Of a stretch of 5,822 nucleotides of DNA, positions 5,642 to 5,822 are shown in pieces. Source of the DNA: an uncultured Armatimonadota bacterium (lineage in GTDB: Bacteria; Armatimonadota; Fimbriimonadia; Fimbriimonadales; Fimbriimonadaceae); the NCBI GenBank assembly GCA_946478935.1, contig CAMLEL010000172.1:1-5822 (forward strand), in the 5' to 3' direction. Under the pieces are notes generated by a model. That model saw only the letters and a list, made by a program, of their open reading frames with translations. It searched no databases and was not told the DNA's origin. The position numbers and the translations under genes were made by a program. The stretch's first letter is position 1. Each line of letters begins with the position of its first letter.

Positions 5642-5822
5642 ATGAAGCGAACGTTGGTAACTCTCGTTGTCGTGGCGGCGGCGGTGGCGGCAATTGCCCA
5701 GGCCCCGTTCACGATCGTACGACCCGCAGACGGCTCGAAAGTGCGCGAAAAAGTGCACGTGCTGATCCCCAAGAACAGCATTCCCACGGGCGGTTATATT
5801 GGGGTCTTTCTGAACGGCAAGT
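5642..5822 (+). CDS. Secreted protein of unknown function, N-terminal part (3' end outside window)
   Basis: ATG at 5642 with a strong GGAGG site opens a frame of 60 full codons that runs off the window. The N-terminus MKRTLVTLVVVAAAVAAIAQA is a clear Sec signal peptide: two basic residues, then a long Val/Ala/Leu core, with likely signal peptidase I cleavage after Ala19 (AIA before QAPF), so export is expected. The following TIVRPADGSKVREKVHVLIP has the P-x-DG-S-x-V rhythm of the first strands of bacterial Ig-like domains, ahead of GYIGVFLNGK. This suggests a beta-sandwich extracellular or periplasmic domain, but too little is visible to name a family. The gene is divergent from the helicase gene, with 158 bases between them. 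Confidence 0.8.
   Translation, partial: MKRTLVTLVVVAAAVAAIAQAPFTIVRPADGSKVREKVHVLIPKNSIPTGGYIGVFLNGK

Larger units (their letters stand above)
5542..5643 (+). repeat. Inverted repeat covering the ribosome binding site of the secreted-protein gene
   Basis: The left arm 5542-5556 and right arm 5630-5643 pair over 14 positions: ATT with AAT, nine perfect pairs (CAGAATCCT with AGGATTCTG, 5546-5554 and 5632-5640), one G-T and one C-G pair. G5545 is bulged. The 73-base loop contains the nearest candidate promoter. The right arm includes all of GGAGG and the first two bases of the ATG. It would matter in RNA only for transcripts starting before about 5542. Confidence 0.45.

Noticed and set aside
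5489..5787. Two minus-strand open frames (89 and 83 codons) in the divergent gap and opposite the secreted-protein gene
   Set aside because: They are antisense to a gene with a clear signal peptide and strong ribosome binding site and have no support of their own.
1..5822. Defence island, mobile element, CRISPR array, tRNA or rRNA gene
   Set aside because: No repeats with spacers, transposase or integrase motifs, tRNA cloverleaf or rRNA-like stretch were seen. The helicase has the full PcrA layout and is not a defence-type nuclease fusion.

Overview
The window reads as an ordinary stretch of a bacterial chromosome of moderate G+C. All genes found are housekeeping or single-function genes. 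There is no phage, transposon, CRISPR or defence module. The lineage cannot be fixed from sequence alone. A bifunctional glucose/mannose-6-phosphate isomerase, a lipobox lipoprotein, a GTG and a TTG start, and a shortened rpsF-ssb cluster would suit a deep-branching phylum such as Armatimonadota, but that is a low-confidence guess.

Layout, left to right. On the + strand, bases 1-504 are the 3' part of the isomerase gene. It converges on a minus-strand gene for a DUF4332 helix-hairpin-helix protein (547-951, TTG start). A strong 10-bp hairpin lies between the two. A good Rho-independent terminator (1066-1098) then separates the DUF4332 gene from a minus-strand series. In transcription order that series is a UvrD/PcrA superfamily 1 helicase (5483-3249), a small lipoprotein (3252-2695, overlapping the helicase by 4 bases), an HDIG-type phosphohydrolase (2648-1947), ribosomal protein S6 (1825-1535) and single-stranded DNA-binding protein (1533-1120). 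The last two are one base apart and end at the terminator. A candidate promoter sits in the 121-base gap before rpsF, so the series is probably a helicase-lipoprotein-HD unit followed by an rpsF-ssb unit. At the right edge, 158 bases of divergent regulatory DNA separate the helicase from a + strand gene for a secreted protein (5642 onward, cut by the window end).

Functionally, the helicase and SSB both serve DNA replication and repair. S6 is a 30S ribosomal subunit protein. The isomerase links hexose-phosphate pools. The HD protein is probably a metal-dependent phosphohydrolase of unknown substrate. The lipoprotein and the right-edge secreted protein act outside the cytoplasm and have no assignable function.

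I found no convincing undescribed system. The points worth a second look are modest: an SSB whose C-terminal Pro-Phe is not terminal, an rpsF-ssb unit that stops before rpsR/rplI, a perfect TATAAT almost touching the helicase start codon, and an inverted repeat that covers the ribosome binding site of the secreted-protein gene.
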